Origin: Nitrospinaceae bacterium | GTDB taxonomy: Bacteria; Nitrospinota; Nitrospinia; Nitrospinales; VA-1 | Length of the DNA: 8,407 nt | Reading direction: 5' to 3' | NCBI GenBank assembly: GCA_016763735.1 | Contig: JAESTE010000016.1 | Span: forward strand, 1 to 8,407 | Part shown: positions 5,859 to 8,407 of the stretch, one piece after another | Numbering within the stretch: position 1 is the stretch's first letter | Layout of the letters: every line of letters starts with the position of its first letter | Program-made: the position numbers and the translations under genes | Notes under the pieces: generated by a model | Seen by the model: the letters and a program-made list of their open reading frames with translations, nothing else | What the model was told of the DNA's origin: nothing | Database searches by the model: none

Positions 5859-8407
5859 TTATGTTTGTTCAGGGTCTATGGCAAACCATTTGTAAAGGGC
5901 CGGAATAACAAGCAATGTTAAAATAGTTGATGTGACTAATCCGCCGACCACAACGGTTGCCAGAGGCCGTTGAACTTCGCTTCCCGTACCGTGAGAAAAC
6001 AGAAGGGGAATAAGACCCAGGGCTGTGGTAAGTGCCGTCATCAACACGGGCCGTAGACGAAGGCAAGCCCCTTGCACACAGGCTTTATCTATGGGCACGC
6101 CATCGCGCAGGAGTTGATTCAGATAGGTCACCAGCACCATGCCGTTCTCCAGAGCGATTCCGAACAATGCAATAAACCCGACGGATGCCGGAACCGACAG
6201 GTTTTGTCCGGTCAACCAGAGACCGATCACCCCGCCCACCAAAGCCAGTGGAATATTGAGCAGGATTAAAAATGAGTTTTTCACAGAATTAAAACTCGAA
6301 TACAACAGAATAGAAATAATCAGCAGGGTGATCGGAACTACCAGTGCTAATCTTTTATTGGCCTCCTGCTGCAGTCTGAACTGCCCGCCCCAAGTCAGCA
6401 GATAGCCGGAGGGCAAGTCGACGTTGTCTGCAATCGCCTGTTTTGCTTCCTGCACAAATGAGCCTATGTCGCGACCGTTGACGTTGCATTGCACGGTGAT
6501 AAACCTCTGATTGTTTTCACGGGTTATCTGGCGTGGCCCAACAATTTCCTCGATTTTAGCGAGTTGATTCAGAGGCACGTTGATGCCTCCGGGCGCGGGT
6601 ATTATGATTTGCCCAATCGCCTCAGGATTGTTTCTTGCCTCCGGAATAAAGCGAACAAGAATGTCGAAGCGACGAATACCTTCAAAAATTTGCCCCGCTA
6701 CTTCGCCACCTACTGCCGCCCGGATCACTTCCTGCACTTCGGAAACATTAATTCCATAACGGGCAATGGCCTGACGGTCTATGCGAATGAGCAATTGCGG
6801 TGTGCCACTGATCTGGTCGGGTTGCACATCTGCGGCCCCTTTGACTTTTTTGACTACAGCGGCTATTTCATCTGCTTTTTCTTTTAGTATTTCCAGGTCA
6901 TCGCCAAACAGTTTGATGGCCAACTCGGCGCGGACCCCTTCCAGAAGTTCATCCACGGTCATCGCGATGGGCTGGGTGAAGTTGGTGAGCACTCCCTGAA
7001 TTTCTCCCAGATGTTTGCGTATTGCTTCTTGCAGGTCTTCCTGATTGGAAAATCGCAATTCCTCTTTTGGTTTGAGTAAAATATACATCTCTGAACTATT
7101 TACAGGGTCGGTATGGGCACCCACTTCACCACGTCCGATACGTGTCACCGCCCCGGTTACCTCGGGGAATGTGATCAAGCGTTTTTCAACCAGCATGGTT
7201 ATTCGGGTGCTTTCTTTCAAAGAAATGGAGGGGGCCATGGAAAGGCGGACCACCATTGTTCCCTCTTGTAAAGTGGGAGTGAACTCCGTCCCCAATTGTG
7301 GAAAAATAACAGCTCCGGTGAAAAGTAAACCTCCGGCCAGAATAATGGCAAGCAGGCGTTGCGATACAAAAAGTTTAACCAATGGCAAATAAGGTATCGT
7401 AATCATCCGTACGAGAAAGTTTTCTTTTTCATCTTTATTCTTAGGTTGCCGCATCAGCATCTGGGAAAGTACCGGAGCCAGAAACAGCGCAAAAATTAAA
7501 GAGCCAAACATAGCCAGGGCAACGGTATAGGCCAGAGGTCGAAAGGTTTTTCCTTCTACTCCCTGCAATGTAAACAGGGGCAGGAAAACAATAATTATTA
7601 TGGAAATCGCGAAAAGAATGGGCCGTCCCACTTCCATGCAGGCGCGAGCTACTATTGTGACACGCGATTCTTCCGGGTCCGACTCACGCAACACGCGGTC
7701 AACATTTTCAACCATCACCACGGTTCCATCGACCATCATGCCTATGGCGATGGCCAATCCACCCAAAGACATTAAGTTGGCGGATATGCCGAAATACTTC
7801 ATCCCCAGCGTTGCAAAGAGCACGGAAAAAGGAATAGAAAGAGCCACCACGATGCTGGGTCTCCAGCCCCCCATAAAAGCCATCAGGACTACGATGACCA
7901 GTACGATCCCTTGAACCAGAGCATCGGTAACGGTTTTGACGCATTCCTCAATAAGAGTTTTTTGCTCATAGTAAGAATAATTTTGACTCCCTTGGGCAAA
8001 ATACGATTGATCTCTTCTAGCTTGGCTTCGGTGCGTTCGATTACAACAGAGGAGTTTGTTCCGAACAATTTGATGACCATACCCGCCACTACTTCGGTGA
8101 TCCCGTTTCTGGTTTGCACTCCTCTTCTTACGGCTCCACCGATTCGCACCTCGGCTAATTGCTTCAAAAAAACGGGTGTCCCTTCCTTGGATTTAATAAT
8201 GATATTTTCAACATCCTGAATGGTGGAAGCCAGACCCACGGAGCGAACAATATATTCTTCCGCATTTTTCTCAATAAACTGCGCCCCGACATTAAGATTG
8301 TTGGCACGGATTTTTTCAATGACCTGATTGATAGTGACACCATAACGGAGCAAGGCATTCGGGTTGATGAGGACGTGGTATTGTTTTTCGTAACCGCCAA
8401 TACCCAG
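5859..8407 (-). CDS. CusA/CzcA-family heavy-metal efflux RND transporter, 5'-partial and frameshifted
   Basis: Second inner-membrane HME-RND pump. The gene enters at the right edge in open frame (LGIGGYEKQYHV matches the family's GG(Y/F)xKQYxV segment near residue 186 of the other pump), so about 180 N-terminal residues are missing. The visible part covers about 849 codons. Codons are in one frame from 8407 to about 7976 and in another from 7973 to the TAA at 5859-5861. Restoring one base at 7975 gives GVKII-PYYEQKTLIEECVKTV and a continuous TM segment into MAFMGGWRPS. TM4 carries AIGMMVDGTVVMVEN (7704-7748). The first Asp of the CzcA triad is Ala here, while the second Asp and the Glu are kept, so it belongs to a different HME subgroup from the czcA at the left. 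It ends normally (LPALYKWFAI family C-terminus: VIPALYKWFA). Its adaptor is presumably to the right, outside the window. Metal specificity is unresolved. Confidence 0.9.
7958..7991 (-). other. Frameshift site in RND pump 2 (one-base deletion at about 7975)
   Basis: On the minus strand the text reads GTCAAAATTATTCTTACTA, where the family expects GTC AAA ATT ATT CCT TAC TAT (VKIIPYY). One C, in a CC pair, is missing. Downstream, the alternative frame at once gives the conserved YEQKTLIEE and remains open to the natural end of the gene, while the original frame stops at 7889. The rest shows no decay, so this is a very recent mutation or a sequencing/assembly error. Confidence 0.85.

Noticed and set aside
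7236..7238. Met216 of the downstream frame of pump 2 (LSMAP) as part of a CusA-like Met triad for Cu(I)/Ag(I)
   Set aside because: By eye it falls one residue off the CusA Met573 position. The position matching CusA Met672 is Glu (DELLEG), as in divalent pumps. There is no convincing triad, so Cu/Ag specificity is not claimed.
7958..7963. Run of six A on the minus strand (AAAAAAC) as a programmed -1 frameshift site in pump 2
   Set aside because: A -1 shift is the direction needed, but the heptamer is out of phase with the reading codons (AGC AAA AAA CTC). Shifting there would also leave LTMSKK in place of the conserved PYYEQK. The break lies upstream at the missing C, so a simple indel explains it better.

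Overview
The window comes from a Gram-negative bacterium of moderate GC content (about 43-50% in rows counted by hand). Two HME-type RND pumps, a periplasmic adaptor and a secreted His-rich protein all imply an inner membrane, periplasm and outer membrane. Nothing allows a confident taxonomic placement. Every real gene lies on the minus strand, so transcription runs from high to low coordinates: RND pump 2, then a His-rich small protein, then the adaptor (czcB-like), then RND pump 1 (czcA-like).

Region by region, in transcription order. (1) 8407-5859 is the C-terminal four-fifths of a CusA/CzcA-family heavy-metal RND transporter. Its 5' end is outside the window. The frame breaks at about 7975, where one missing base destroys an otherwise perfectly continuous family alignment. 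(2) 5858-5627 is a 232-nt gap holding a near-consensus sigma-70 promoter (TTGACT, 18 nt, TATAAT) with an inverted repeat over its -35 box. (3) 5626-5159 encodes a 155-residue exported His-rich protein that I do not recognise by name. (4) 5158-4992 is a 167-nt leader with small inverted repeats and no convincing terminator or promoter. (5) 4991-3225 encodes a 588-residue RND periplasmic adaptor with a long N-terminal extension. (6) 3209-42 encodes a complete 1055-residue CzcA-type pump, 15 nt after the adaptor. (7) 41-1 is too short to interpret.

How they probably work together: the adaptor and CzcA form the inner-membrane and periplasmic parts of a divalent-metal efflux complex (Co/Zn/Cd or Ni class). 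The His-rich protein probably binds metal in the periplasm and seems to head its own transcription unit, reading into czcBA. No outer-membrane factor gene (czcC/cusC type) is present in the window. The upstream pump has a different transmembrane signature and slightly higher GC, so it looks like a second, separately specialised efflux module whose adaptor would lie to the right. This is a metal-resistance locus built from known families. The less ordinary parts are the His-rich protein with its promoter and dyad, the frameshift, and the pairing of two dissimilar HME-RND pumps.
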